From: Plectrocnemia conspersa | Taxonomy: Eukaryota; Arthropoda; Insecta; Trichoptera; Polycentropodidae | Assembly: GCA_009617715.1 (NCBI GenBank) | Contig: VTFK01000086.1 | Span: 682,001-746,000, forward strand | Direction of reading: 5' to 3' | Length of the DNA stretch: 64,000 nt | Shown: piece by piece, positions 23,401 to 35,600 of the stretch | How the letters are laid out: each line of letters begins with the position of its first letter | Numbering within the stretch: position 1 is the first letter of the stretch | Program-made: the position numbers and the translations under genes | Notes under the pieces: generated by a model | What the model was told of the DNA's origin: nothing | Databases searched by the model: none | What the model saw: the letters and a program-made list of their open reading frames with translations, nothing else

Positions 23401-25811
23401 TATACGGTTAAAGTGGAAAAGGGTGATTACGTCCTGAAGTTGAGCATCAGACACGAACGCAAAGACTTACTAGAGAAATTTACCGATACGCCGATTCTGG
23501 TGACGCTCAAACTTCACCAGTGTTTGACGTTAGACTTCTTCAATTCGCATGCGCAGGTTCTTTACTTAATACAATTTTAAGGAACGTATACGTATACATA
23601 TTATTGAAATTGATTATTTTTTTCAGGTATTCACTGGTAAAAAATCGATGGGTGCTATAATTGCACCGGGAGCAGTTTTTCCGGTGTATGTGAATTCAAT
23701 CCCCACCGAAAAGTAATTATTGTTTTATGTTATCAACATAGTAACTGTTTTTTTGATATATAAAAAAATCACTGAAACAAGTTGAAAAAAAATGCGGAGC
23801 AGATCCTAGACATACCTCTGTAACAATCATCACAGCCTTTCTTTAGCTCGTAGTTAATTCAAGGGCGAAGATCTGGTATCGGTTGATACATATTTTGATC
23901 AAAGTTTGATCAACTCTTACAATCACAGTTGGAAAGACAACTGTCCGATCTTGATTATTTATGACGGCTGTTCATGAAAGTTTTAGGATTTAGTCCTAGA
24001 AAAAAAAGTATAAATAAAATACTTTATTTCATATATTATGTTGCAAAATAAGATTTTATTTATTAAACACTTTTGGTTGTGATTACTAGTTTATAAAATA
24101 TACAAAAAAAATCGGCATTTCTTAGTGGAATCCACTTGTAGCAAGGAATCACTTTATTTTCAACAGTCAATGCACAAAAACATGCTTTTAATTTTTTTTG
24201 CACTGACTTGAGAAAATATATAATGTAGACTTTCTTGTGACAAACGAGAGTCCAATAGCTGAGGCATAATCCTCGACGTCTCATTATTGTACTCTTATGT
24301 GGTATCAGCTGAGAAGGCGTTGACCACGCATTCGAGCTGATCCGAGGATCTTTCGAAGTCCCGGTCACGACGGTGAGCTGTTCGGAACCGAAAAGAGGTT
24401 AATCCCGTTCTCCCTTTGAGGTTCTGACTACCACCGTCCGAGGGGCGCAGCCATCCCATTCTCCATTCGAGGTTTTGAGACGAGTCTGTTTTACGAAGAC
24501 GGTATTCCAATGGCCCTTCGAATCTTCAGACAGTCTGCCGCTGTAGGGCCGCGCAAGCCCTTATATACTCTCTCCCGAAAGGTAGGGGGGGGTGCTTACT
24601 GTGTAGTGGCGTAGTAGGAAGTGAACCGGCGCGAGAAAGTATTAGGAATTTCGTAATCTGCGCGCTCGGACTAAACGCATTTATTACAACGATATTTATT
24701 TTACGTTTTAGAGCCGGAAAGAATTTGTCAGTAGGTCAGTACATGTCCGGCTACATGACGTTCGCCAAAGACGAACTGGGAAGAAAAGTGGACATGTACA
24801 ACTTCAAATACATACTGCCCGATCAGTCCAAGAAGTCGAGTAACGGATCGCCCGGTAAAGACAAGGATAAGTCGAAAGCCGACGAATATTCGGAAGCGCT
24901 GAGAGATTTAAAGACGTTCTGGCTCGGTAAACTCGGTAAGAATTAAAAAAAAAATTTAACCCATAATTGGATTTGTATTTTATTGTATTGTATATTCAGA
25001 GGGTGAACCTGCGCAAAAATTGTACGACGAGATGACTGAGAGCTATCCGGATCATCTCAACGCTCACGTGGCCTACATGAACAGCTTGGATCCATCCTCG
25101 GATCTTAGAAAGTTGCCAGCTCCTCATCCGACGGCCGACTGGACAAAAGCCAATTGCGAGAAGATAGTCAGCGTGGCTAATAAAGTCATATCGTCTATAA
25201 ACCAAGATGTGCTGTTGGCGTATTTCGGAATGAAGAACGACATGAGGGCCGAAGCTGCTAAAATCAAATTGTTAGTGATTGTCATAGCTCGATTCAAAAG
25301 TGAGAAGGTTTTGACATTTACTGTATTTTCGCAGGCAACAGGAAAAGCAACGAAATCTGTTGTTGGACGCGTTCAATAAGAAAGGCATAGCATTGTGCAA
25401 GATGCATATTCTGGCCGATAACACGGTCGAAGATGCGAAACCTTTGATGGACGAGATCAAGAAGACGGTGATAGAAGTGTCCAAGCTCGCAGAGCTTACC
25501 GATACGAAAGTAAGTTTATTTGCGGAAAACCAAATTATTATAGAAATATCTCAGTGGAACAAGAGAATACAAATGTTAAAATAATTTATTATCATTTTCA
25601 GGTGTTGCATTTTGCTTTATGGCACAGTGTTGTGATGGGTCAATTCGGACGCTCTATCAAGTTCCTCAACAAAATACTGGAAGATCATCCGACCACCGAA
25701 GTCGAAGAGAAGCTCATCCAGTTTTACACGGCGCTGGATTGGGAACACGTGGCCGCTTTCGCCACTGGCGCTCTACCTCGCAAATTCCCGACGGCTTATA
25801 GGTTGTTTTAG
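17428..25811 (+). CDS. TPP2: Tripeptidyl-peptidase II, 5' exons missing
   Basis: Exons read as 17428-17671, 17745-17875, 17942-18175, 18242-18562, 22102-22267, 22334-22673, 22747-22961, 23029-23140, 23214-23336, 23401-23556, 23627-23712, 24712-24935, 25000-25270, 25335-25509 and 25602-25811 (stop TAG). Two leading bases plus 1001 codons and a stop fit in frame. Subtilase motifs: SHGTHVA (catalytic His, the second visible residue), SAGNHGP (oxyanion Asn) and GTSMSAPH (catalytic Ser). The exons after that follow TPP2 domain order to its C-terminus. About 260 N-terminal residues, including the catalytic Asp, are absent, and nothing matching them was seen upstream. TPP2 is a giant cytosolic peptidase that trims tripeptides downstream of the proteasome. 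A poly(A) signal lies at 25890-25895. Identity is very secure; completeness is not. Confidence 0.93.
18563..22101 (+). other. TPP2 intron 4 (3.5 kb), repeat-derived, no gene seen
   Basis: AT-rich intron. Two related copies of a string around TTTGCT(A/T)T...AATTGGC(T/C)ATTGATGTAACTCACAATGT lie at about 21138-21195 and 21543-21600. The stretch 21620-21830 matches 16680-16870. An end-like string AGTTTAGAAACCACTG near 21498-21514 resembles the terminus of a hAT-type element. Open frames here are short and unsupported. Confidence 0.5.
24260..24705. repeat. GC-richer insert in TPP2 intron 11, unidentified (possible solo LTR or MITE)
   Basis: About 450 bp that contrasts sharply in base composition with the AT-rich intron around it. 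It contains two near copies of ATTCTCC(A/C)TT(C/T)GAGGTT(C/T)TGA (around 24410 and 24457), a TATATACT string near 24561-24568 and a run of eight G. No open frame with family resemblance was found. Composition and the TATA-like string suggest a solo LTR, but no paired TG...CA ends or target duplication could be fixed. Confidence 0.45.
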
Positions 25812-26574
25812 TGTATTGTAAACGCCGTCGCCGGTATTTTGTTTATTAAATTTTTAATCGCCGTACCACTGGAAAATATGAAGGACAATAATAAATTTAT
25901 ACAGTGCATTTATTATATAAAAAATATACACAATTCAAATGCTAAATATTCCTGCCAAACACACGCGTGCAATAAAAAGTGCAAATTTTTATGTGTAAAA
26001 AATGAAATAAAATACAATTTAACCACTGTCGTTTATTTTATTATGTCAGAAAGTATTATAGATTGTTATATTATTACAAAAATAATTACTATGGCTGTGA
26101 CGCTAGGATATCAATGTAAAACTATAGATTTCGTGTTTCCAAAATATCAACTGCAAGTTTTGCTTTTTATTTATAAAAAAATATATAAATTCTTATAATA
26201 AAATAAATCTACACGAATAAACTTTTAATACTTATCAACGTATTGAACAATTAATATATTCTAAAAAATATATAAATGCTGCCAAATTCCTAATACAAGT
26301 GAAGAATTCCTATCTACTAATTACTACAATAAATATCACAAGGACGATTTAGTTTAAAACGAATAACTTATGGTCTCGATCATTATAAGATATAAAAATA
26401 TTAATAACGATCTATTTATTCATGGTCGTTCAAAAATAATACATATCTTTTTAATTGAAACTTTGTGTATAAAAAAAACTAAAGCTACTGCTAAAAATTA
26501 AATTCTTTTAATTATGAATAGCTAAAGAATTTAAAGTCAACTGAATATCATTCATTTTTATTTTTTGAATAAAA
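25812..26574. other. Intergenic: convergent 3' ends of TPP2 and MSL2
   Basis: AT-rich spacer between the TPP2 stop (25811) and the MSL2 3' side. An AATAAA for TPP2 sits at 25890-25895, with further AATAAA-like strings to about 26210. A TTTATT (AATAAA on the minus strand) at 26557-26562 is a plausible MSL2 signal. Nothing else is seen. Confidence 0.55.
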
Positions 26575-26700
26575 TTAACCCTTTCGTTACCGAAATCGGA
26601 TATATCGGCTATTTCATTTTGGCAAAATCATTTTTAATGGGCCGTAGAAGAGTATATATTTCGATAGTAATTCTTAAAGGTTCGGCAACCAAAGAGTTAA
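26575..26700. mobile_element. piggyBac-like MITE, 126 bp, TTAA-flanked
   Basis: Starts TTAACCCTTTCGTTACCGAA and ends in the near inverse (TTCGGCAACCAAAGAGTTAA), with TTAA at both edges as in piggyBac target duplications. It is too short to encode anything. It lies between the MSL2 stop and the likely MSL2 poly(A) signal at 26557-26562, so it is probably part of the MSL2 3' UTR. Confidence 0.7.
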
Positions 26701-26777
26701 ATGACTTATTGTTATTCGAGATACAATGATATTCTCTGATTGGAACGTCTTTCAAAGATAATATCAGTTCAAATAAT

Positions 26778-29700
26778 CTAAACATCGCCATCTACATCCT
26801 CAATTCGAAGAGAATGAAGAGAGGATTCCATAAAAGGTGAGAAGATACCGCCGCGTAATAACGGCGGAGGTGAAGGCGCATCTCCGCTCTCCCTAGCGGC
26901 CGGTGAACCAGAATCGTCATCAGTTGCTGGAGATGAGCCTTCTTCTTCAGGTGGATCGGCAGATATTTCCATCTTGTGACTGATGCGTGCTATATAATAA
27001 ATAAAAAAATCATATAATTTTAATTGACTCGTTACATATTAACCACTTGAGTGATTTGCCCGAATACAACTCGGGTAGGTCTTTTGCTGTCACACTGATT
27101 TGCCCGAACTGGACTCGGGCACATCGTACATGAAACTTTTTATAGTGATTTGACCGAATCCAGCTCGGGTCATTCCCCCACCAGTCTAGACTGACACTTG
27201 TCGTAATTTGAAGGACGCGAGTGGCAAAAAAATAAGAAGAGAAACCCGAACCTACTGTCCTGATTGTAATATAGGGTTATGTATGGAATGTTTCAAAATA
27301 TTCCATACAAAAAAATAATACTAAAAGAATCTTTTTCTTCTTTGTTTCAGAAATTACACTGTTTTATATTTTTTTCCTTATATTGTTTATTTGTATTGTA
27401 TACTAAATTATATTTTTTTCTTTAAAAAAGTTTCTTTAAGTTTTTACGTAATGTTTAATTCAAATAAAATATGTTTGATGAAAATGAAACTTTTTTTCCT
27501 TTGTCCTTTTTTTTTCTTTCCTAATATTGTTTATTTATGTTTTATACTGATTTATTAAATTTAAAAATATAATAAAAAAACATATTAGTGAAAAAAAAGG
27601 GTGGCTTTTTTGACCCACTTTTTTCCAATGGGTTGACCACAGAAGTGGTTAAAGCCTATTAATTGGCTTTTAGTTTAAATATTGCAGATGAAAGCCAATA
27701 TTTTGGCTTTACTCCTAAATTTTTTTTAAAGTACCGCATTGACTTCTTAAACATCTTTTACATATTTTAAAACAGTTGTGAGGTATGTTAAGATGTCAAT
27801 AAAAAAAATAATTCTGATATTTTGAAGAATAAAAAAAATATATTTATACAGCTTAACCCTTTGGACGCGTTAATCAAAAATAAATATAAATTTTTTTTTT
27901 TTTAAATTCAAATTTTACTTTGGTTCTGTGTTTAAATGTTCTGATTTTTTAATTTTTATTTATTTAAAATGATATTTTATGTTTATTCACAAAAAAATGT
28001 TTTTTCTTACAAACATTTTTTTTCCTGATTTTTGCGTAAAGAGATAAAAAAATCAATTGACCGACTGTAGTCGACTATCGCGTCCAAAGGGTTAAACACC
28101 AAACTTTTTTACAGTAAGTATATTAAAAGTAGCTCATTATGGAAGTTTTTAATACCTAATATGTACGAACAAGCATGGATATTCATTAATGAGATAAGGA
28201 AAATCTATGTAAACTTAATCTGTGATGATCTATTGGAATTATAATTATATAATAATTACTAATTATGAACTCTAAGATGGATTCAAAATTGGTTTTGAAT
28301 CCATCTGAGAGTATAATAATAATTTATGACTATTACCCTCAGGTAATAGTCATAAATTGGGTCTTAAAGGTAGTAGTAATTAGATAAAGTAATTTAATAA
28401 CTCTGTCAAGTTATAAAGAATGATTGAAGTATCTAAAACAACAGCTACTGCTTCACCACGGCAATGCACCGGCTCAAACCACAACATAAAGGTGATTTTT
28501 TTATATTATAATTTATGAAATAAAATTTCTAGGCTTAAAAAGTACTCACTCTCGACGCTTGGCATTTCATATACTATCTTCCGTTCCATCTCAGGCTCCG
28601 AATGAATAATCTTCGGCCGCACCTGGACAAAGAATCGTTTATCAGATGGGTACAAGGTCACGAAAATTGTTTTATAATACCTTGAGTCCGTCGGCTCGAT
28701 GTGGATTTCTACAACCTTTGCATTTGCACTCAATGCAGGCTTTGCTCTCGACATAGCACGGACAACGTTGACCGCAGCAAGTCAGTTTACCGGGAGCGGC
28801 GGTTGCGTTACCGCACCTACATCCTTTCCGTTTGCCGCCGGAAGCTCGAGATCTATGCGCTGGTTTCTTAAAGTCCGTTCGAATTGTCTGTAACAGTCGT
28901 TAATTAAAATTATTGTAATCAAATATAATATGTTTATGTTCGCAGTTTTAATTACCTGCTCTTCTTCGTCGATAGTGAGAGAAGAGTCCTCTTCTTCCAC
29001 CGGTGGTTTCCGTTTGATTGTGATTTTGTTTCCGGCGGGCGCTCGCGCGACTGAATATAAAGGCGGTGGACCAGAAGGTTCTTCGACGCTAGGTTCGTCT
29101 GCGTCTCCGTCGGAGGCGGAAGCCGAAGCCGAGGGAGCCGTTTGAGTGGCGGAATTGGCATAGACGCACGGCAGGATGCTGTATGCCGATTGCGACAAGC
29201 CGGCAGTGCTCTCGTAGCCGTCGGAGAAGCCGGCTCCTTCTTCTATGAGTTCGACGAGGCCGGCCGAGGCGCCCTCGCCGCGTCGCCTGAGCCGTCGGTA
29301 CGCTTCAGTGCCAGAAAAATATTCACATAATCGTTTGTAGCTTTGTAATAGGATACGGAGCTGGCAGTTGTCTCTGTAACGGCGTAGGTCACGGCACACT
29401 GAACAGGCAGGCTAAAAATGATAATATATAACATGAATGAAATATGCATTTTTTACAGTGGATTAAGTAACATTTTTAATTTTGTCAAGCTTTTGTTCAA
29501 AACAAACGACTTTGGGTCATGGTGCAACATTTTTGACATAATCCAAAGCGAATTGAAGTCTGGATTTTTTTAATTTTTATTTTTTTGGTATAATTGTTTC
29601 CTTGATATTTACTAGAAGAAGAACGCGATTATTAATTCTATTTTAAATTGTACATCGTTCTACAAAGCATGACAACAGTAAATTTTGCGAAAATTTCGCG

Positions 29701-31246
29701 CAACGGAAAGTTAAAAAAAGAATATAATAACTTTTTTTGCAGACAACTTTTCGATACGTACTAATATATAATTTTGTATTCACATACGATGTATAAATGT
29801 TACAGTAAATGTGTATTTTTCAGTGAAGTTATACTTTCACTAGTGAAGTCCAAATACATTTTCAAAAGTAGATACTAGTGAAATTATATGCTGCTCTAAA
29901 ATGTCTATGAAACTCTATTCGACCTAACATAATGAAAGTTGTAAAACAAATTATAATTTTAGAACTTTCATTAGGTCAAATCCAAAATATTTCTCTGAGG
30001 GAAAAACAAGCAGAAGAATAAGTAGAGACAGACGACGCATCTCACATATTGCTCCATAGTTAGTCTGCACTTTGATATAACATTATGTTTTAAAAATATG
30101 ATAGCTATCCTTACCGATATTACTAGATTTCTAATATGATAGTATTAGTTAAAGTATATTGAAATCGAATTTTGGTCAATAGGAGGGCGCAAAAACAATT
30201 ATCACTTCTCAGAAGGCAAAAATTCACATTGGATTTTTGACTTCTGTGAAGGGATAATTGTTTTCTGTGCTCTTCTATTGGGGATTTATTGTGAGTCATT
30301 ATATTGCTATAAAACGAGCGTTTCCACTGTGGTGGCGACGGAACGATTTTTAATTGAATTTGGACAGAAAAATGTATGTCATTTAATAACTTTTTAAAAA
30401 AACGATCACAAACTTTGAATTGACAGGTGTTGAATTGACAGGTGCTGACCTACACCAATTATATTACTTTTCCAAAAATGATATTTAACTAGTTAGTTGA
30501 AAGTGTATAGTAAATTCATACATTATGTAAGAAAAATATCATACGATGGACAAACATCAAGTATTAGTGTTAGTGAATCTGTGAGCATATCCGTACTAGT
30601 CCTTCTTGATTGGTTTGTATACATGTATTTGCAACGAAAATAATGATTTATTGTCGTAAAATGCATTGTATTGGTTGACGGGTTGTCGTCAATTGTTTTG
30701 TAAAGAAAATACAGAGTGTTTATAAAGTATGTTTAGTGGCTAAAATACGCATAACAGTTATGCAGCAGCTTACAAAATTGTTCAGAATTACAAAACTAAC
30801 GAAAAACAAATAGTTTTAATAAATCAGTGATAAGAAGATGTATTCACAATTAACAAAAGAATTTAAATTAAGTTTATTTTACGATTTTGTAAAAACAAAA
30901 ATAATCTAAAATTATTTATTAAACGTTTTTCTCTAAATATTAGTAGGTAAAAAATAATATAAAATAAATTTTAACGTTGTTGGTTAGCATACAAATAAAA
31001 TTGACTGAATCGCATATAGCATATACCTTGAGACGCTTCCGGCCCTGTCGACAGCCCCGGCACACGGCGTGGGGGCACACCGCCCTGGCCGGAGTGGCCG
31101 CCTTGCGCACCAGCCTGCCGCAGACGGCGCAGGAGAGCGCCGCCCTCAAATAAGGTAGCAGTCGGAACAAGTCCTGCGTCTTCTTTGCCGGCGGTGGCTG
31201 CCAGCATCACCCGGCAAGTCGATACGTACAAGCTGGTGGCGTTCAT
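26778..31246 (-). CDS. msl-2: MSL2, RING E3 ubiquitin ligase of the MSL complex, one frameshift
   Basis: Exons on the minus strand: 31246-31027, 29411-28956, 28887-28681, 28622-28550 and 26989-26778 (stop TAG). It begins MNATSLYVSTCRVML, then a RING finger (FRLLPYLRAALSCAVCGRL, CPHAVCRGC, completed by CSVC in exon 2), then NCQLRILLQSYKRLCEYF. An acidic, Ser-rich middle follows, then the cysteine-rich CXC DNA-binding domain (GCRCGNAT, LTCCGQRCPCY, ACIECKCKGCRNPHRADG) and an acidic tail ending RIEDVDGDV. About 389 residues, shorter than human MSL2. In the family it nucleates the MSL complex, which acetylates H4K16 for dosage compensation. Exon 1 is one base too long: MNATS...GKED and the RING lie in different frames (change at about 31170-31185). 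Exons 2-5 sum to a whole number of codons. Confidence 0.92.
27039..27652. mobile_element. piggyBac-like nonautonomous element, 614 bp, in MSL2 intron
   Basis: Bounded by TTAACCACTTGAGTG and its near inverse CACAGAAGTGGTTAA, giving TTAA at each edge and inverted ends of about 14 bp. The left part holds three tandem units (about 27050-27170) built on TGATTTG(C/A)CCGA...CTCGGG; the rest is T-rich with no open frame. It is inserted in the last intron of MSL2. Confidence 0.72.
27853..28095. mobile_element. piggyBac-like MITE, 243 bp, in MSL2 intron
   Basis: Has perfect 17-bp inverted ends TTAACCCTTTGGACGCG / CGCGTCCAAAGGGTTAA including the TTAA duplication. The interior is AT-rich and non-coding, with a CGACTGTAGTCG palindrome near the right end. 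This is the clearest of three TTAA-flanked elements in 1.5 kb. Confidence 0.82.
28275..28358. repeat. Two adjacent perfect hairpins in MSL2 intron
   Basis: Hairpin 1 (28275-28306): 14-bp perfect stem AGATGGATTCAAAA around a 4-base loop. Hairpin 2 (28321-28358): 17-bp perfect stem AATTTATGACTATTACC around CTCA. They are separated by 14 bp. Stems are too short for a standard pre-miRNA. They may be the ends or core of a decayed palindromic element. Confidence 0.8.
29820..30380. mobile_element. hAT-like MITE family member (internal part) in MSL2 intron 1
   Basis: Shares blocks with 36440-37010 and 54850-55270: CACTAGTGAAGTCCAAATAC-type strings, ACTTTCATTAGGTCAAATCC, CTCACATATTGCTCC, and a palindromic core (GGTCAATAGGAGGGCGCAAA ... 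reversed) at 30170-30290, followed by AACGAGCGTTTCCACTG. Terminal repeats are not seen here, so it is partial. Confidence 0.6.
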
Positions 31247-31589
31247 TTTACTTTACGAAGACGTCGCCCCGCTGACGGACGCTCGCGTACGTCACGCAGA
31301 GGCGCGGATTCGCGTACGCCGTTTTATTACATAGACATTTATTTTTTTCAATTTTTCAAATTATACACGTCGAAACGATTCGATTTAAATAAATTAACTA
31401 AATATATTTTTGTTAATTGACATTTATTGTTATCCTCCTCATTTATTTACCTAAATATTTAACTATCGGAAACGAAGATATCAGTTTGGTATTATTTCTT
31501 CAAAGCTACGGATAATCTCTGAGCCAAAAATATTAGCTGTAATAAGATACATAAAACATCAGGCCTTCACGCTAATTTAAAAGCTGGCC
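31247..31589. promoter_or_regulatory. MSL2 upstream region, CpG-containing
   Basis: The about 75 bp just upstream of the MSL2 ATG (31247-31320) is unusually rich in CG steps (repeated CGCGTACG-like strings), against an AT-rich background. This fits a 5' UTR or promoter. No TATA box is obvious. The rest is AT-rich and featureless. Confidence 0.4.
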
Positions 31590-31990
31590 ATTCCACTATC
31601 TTGAAAGATATCGCCGTTTCTGGTACTCCAGAACAAGAAATCTAGAGAATCTTATTCTACAACTTTCACCGATACAGAAGACGAAACGACAAAAAAATCA
31701 AAAAGTTTATCGTATAACAGCTTTAGATGGTGTACCATTCAGTTTTTTCATTATTTCTTATGACCAAAGGCGAATGATGAAGCAATATGACTACAATTTA
31801 CATATTTATTCTAATTCAATTAAAATGGCGAAAAAGCACAGCGAGACTGTTAAAACCTCTTTGATTAATAAACTACGTTAGCTAAAAGAAGAAAGAATTA
31901 CGCTGTCTTTGACATTGGAAGAATGGACAAGTTAAGGAAATCGTTATTTGAAGAACGCAAACATTCATAATCCTAAGTTAATCCTAAGTT
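31590..31990 (+). pseudogene. hAT/ZBED transposase remnant
   Basis: Conceptual translation with stops and frame breaks recalls hAT BED-type transposases: HANLKAGHST, then LDGVPFSFFIISYDQRRMM, NLHIYSNSIKMAKKHSETVK and ERITLSLTLEEWTS. The last matches the family pattern of SLTFDEWTS. It lies upstream of MSL2 exon 1 on the opposite strand. It is clearly dead. Confidence 0.65.
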
Positions 31991-32439
31991 TTATTAATTA
32001 TGAAAAATAATATCAATTAAATGGCTGCCTCTGGGCTTTAAGCAGCATAGAAATAACGAAAGTAACGTATCTTAGGTAGTGCCTAGCGTTCTTTGGCCGT
32101 AATAAATAGGCCTCCACAGTCTTATAACTTACACAAGTGGAATATTTATTTTAGCAGACTAAGGTTTCAATATATTTATTTTCATGTTCCATATTATGTT
32201 ACAATTTAATTAAATGACATTTTTTGGAGAGCTGGCGGGGACGCTGCGTGCCAATTCTTGGCTATGGCGAGAGAGAGAGAGAGAATATGTTGCCAGTTGT
32301 TAGAAACACCCGCTTCTTAGCTTGAGCGGTGGTGTGGCAGCACTGAGAACTGTCAAAACACCGCCACAGTACTTGAAATTTGACCTGATCAAAAATCGTT
32401 TATATTTTATTTTTCATTACAAATTTGACCATCGTGACT

Positions 32440-32670
32440 TGTCAACTTTCCGCAATGCATCTTGGTGGCCATTATACACATAATAAGTATACCATTAAAT
32501 ATTTGAAAATAAATTTAAAAAAATAGTGCACACCTACAATAGACGAGCATTCTCCCATATATTTTTTCCAGCTCTTTATAGGTTTCACTGAAAAATATCT
32601 TATGTTTGGCAAGCTCGTTAAGAAGACTGACCGCGACTGATAAGAATGAAGGATGCGATTGTGACTAAGT
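32440..32670 (-). mobile_element. LINE 3'-end remnant
   Basis: The plus-strand strings GACTTGTCAACTTTCCGCAA, TAGTGCACACCTACAATAGA, CATATATTTTTTCCAGCTCT and GGCAAGCTCGTTAAGAAGAC correspond to the inverse of the LINE tail at 46000-46290. This is the same family as the LINE at 14945-16325, reduced to its last coding residues and 3' UTR. Confidence 0.6.
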
Positions 32671-32699
32671 AATATAATTTAGTAAATTGAATCAGGGAA

Positions 32700-35600
32700 C
32701 TGGGTTATCATATGTTTAGTGATAGGCTTTACATACATCTTCAATTTGGCAAGTATTTAAAAAAAATTAAATCACATTTAACCAACACTGCAATGATGAA
32801 CTGAAAAAATATTTCTAAGAAGAGACTGCCGACTTTTCGTAGTCTATTCGAATTGTAGCAAGGTGGTGTTCCCGAACACACATGCCATGTGAATCTGAAG
32901 TTAACATTTTGAAATTCGTTGGGTTAAAAATTAACTGAAAAAGAATAACTCTGAGAATAAGTAGATTTCGTATTGAGCATATTGAATTAGCATACAATTA
33001 GTTACACGTTTAAATTGGCCGGCCGCCGTACTTCAGTCTGCCAATGAATATATAAAATTACCCTACGCCGTTATATGTATATTTTACCATAGTTAAAAAT
33101 TGCAAAAAAAAATTGACCCAGATAAAAAAAAAAGATTTTTAAGATTAAATTGCCAAAAAAACTTTGTTTTCTATCATGAAATTTACAAGGAAAATAAAAT
33201 ACAAATAATTTAACTAGAATTAAATACATTTTTTTTAAATATCTCACACTGAAGAGAAAATAATGGATTATACTTATTTAATAAGCAGGGTCAACGAAAA
33301 AAATTAAATGTTCATATAGGATAAAAGCTTAATTTTATTTGTTTACTGTATATGGTAATAATAATAAAAAAACATTACATGTTTTATATGTAATGAGCAC
33401 GCGGAGCATTTTTTGCTATAAAATAAATATAAAAATTAATATGGAATTTTATGGGTTATTATGGTAGTGTTGTCAATGTGACGCATTATTTAAGCTTAAT
33501 TATATTGTGTATGTATGTGACGGTGTTGCCAGTAGTGAGATTGGTGTTGCAACTTGGATCTTAAGAACTGCTTAAAATATATTTTTTTTAATTTTAATAT
33601 ATAGTATAAGTGCTACAATTAATGTTTATATATTTAGTTAATAATATAGAGTTACCAATCTTTGCTCTATATAAAACTGAAAATAAAATAATATTTATTT
33701 AAAAAAAAAATATTGCAACCTTTTTTTATGATATTATGATTTCTCTATCTCCCAGATATCATTAAATTAAAACGATAAACAATGATCTTAAAAAATATTA
33801 TTTCTAATCATTAGATAATCGTGAAAAATAAGATGTAAATAATGGTAAAATACAATTTAATACATAAACGACATATTTTATGTACAGGTCATTTTAAAAA
33901 GTAACTACAGATTTCAGAATATTACTGAATTTTTGTTATTAAGTGTAAAAGTATTAGCAAGTTTTACTAATTTACGTTTTTATAAAATAATATTGATACT
34001 GTCAATTAATACGTACATGAGTAATATTATTGCTAAAAAATATCTTGATTATCAACTGTATAAAAATTTAATGCGTTGTTCGCTGCAAGATCGCATCTGC
34101 TACGTCTTTAATTGAGTTCAATTGGGTGATCTCTTCAATAATCGCCATTCAACGATTCGCAACCACTTAATTGGGTACGAGGCGTGCTGAAATGTTTAGT
34201 TGCATCGTCTTTCCCACAGTAAATTTAAATTTTTATCGAATAAAACTTAGCTCTAAGATCAAACATAGTATCAAAATATTCAAAATGTCGAGGAAAATAA
34301 ATAAAAGTATAAATAAAACAACATTTAACGATTAAATTATTAATTATGTCTATTTATATTATTCCCACTATCAATATAATATAGAAATCAATAAATCTAT
34401 ATATATGTATTTAGAATATATTAAAAGGTATGTATAATATGATATTCAAAACACGTATTTCAAATATGAAGAAAACAGTGTGTTAATACGAATTAGAGCT
34501 CATCTCATCGTTTAATTGGAGTAGGAGTTTCTTCGCCAATTTCTTAATTAAGGTTTATCGTTTTCGACGAAAAGAGGTCATGCGATCGTTTTACTCTAAA
34601 CTTTATTTATAGGAAAAATATAGTTTTTAATGCGGTAGGTTTAATAGCTGTGTTTTACTGTAAAACAGTATATTTTCTACAAAAATATATTAAAGATTAT
34701 CTGTAAGTTATTATATTTTTTGTTACAGAATCTTATATATGATAATTCTGATATATAGATATACAAATACTGTAATATATACGCAAAATTAGTCAATTTA
34801 TCAACACTTTTACTTTGATTAAACACTCGTTAAAAATATTTCTTAAATATATTTTTATAAATACGAAATTCATTTTAAGTTTAGTACAATTAAAACTAAA
34901 TCATATTATATTTTTTTACTTTATCCGTTTTTAACGGTCATATAGCGATTCTTTTTTACACCATAAAAATCCAATAACAATAAGAGAAACGATGATTTTG
35001 TAATAATTGCAAAACTCTGACTTTAATTATTTAACTATACACTACGTATTACATTATATTAGAATAAATCTTAAAAATATAAATAAACCTAATTTTTTAT
35101 ATTATTTGTTAGATGTGTTGAAAAAAGATTGCATTTCGATTGAGTTACACTTTCTTTGTGGCACAAAAACGTGAATTATTTGATACATTATAAATAAATA
35201 CAAAAAATATATTGCAAATTTAATATTGATAGATAAAAATATGATAAACTTTATCTTGGAAGAATATCATTTTAAACTAAAATTTTTGATAAAAAAAACC
35301 GCTAACAGTTCGTAGAAGAATTATTTAGAATTACAGTTCGTAGAAGGAACAGAATTTGTAAAAAAAAATACGGAAAGTTTCATATTGATTCAACGATAGA
35401 TATAACTCTTCTGCATATTATAGTTAATTTTTTGGATTCTGCATGATTTTTGTCTTAGATTATATTAAATACAATTTAAGGTCATGTTTTTTAATCTGAC
35501 AAATATATTTTTATACATTTTTTTTAAATAGACCCAAAAAGGGGATATTTATAAAAATATAAATTTTAACTCCTTTAAAAATATAAATAAATATTAAGTA

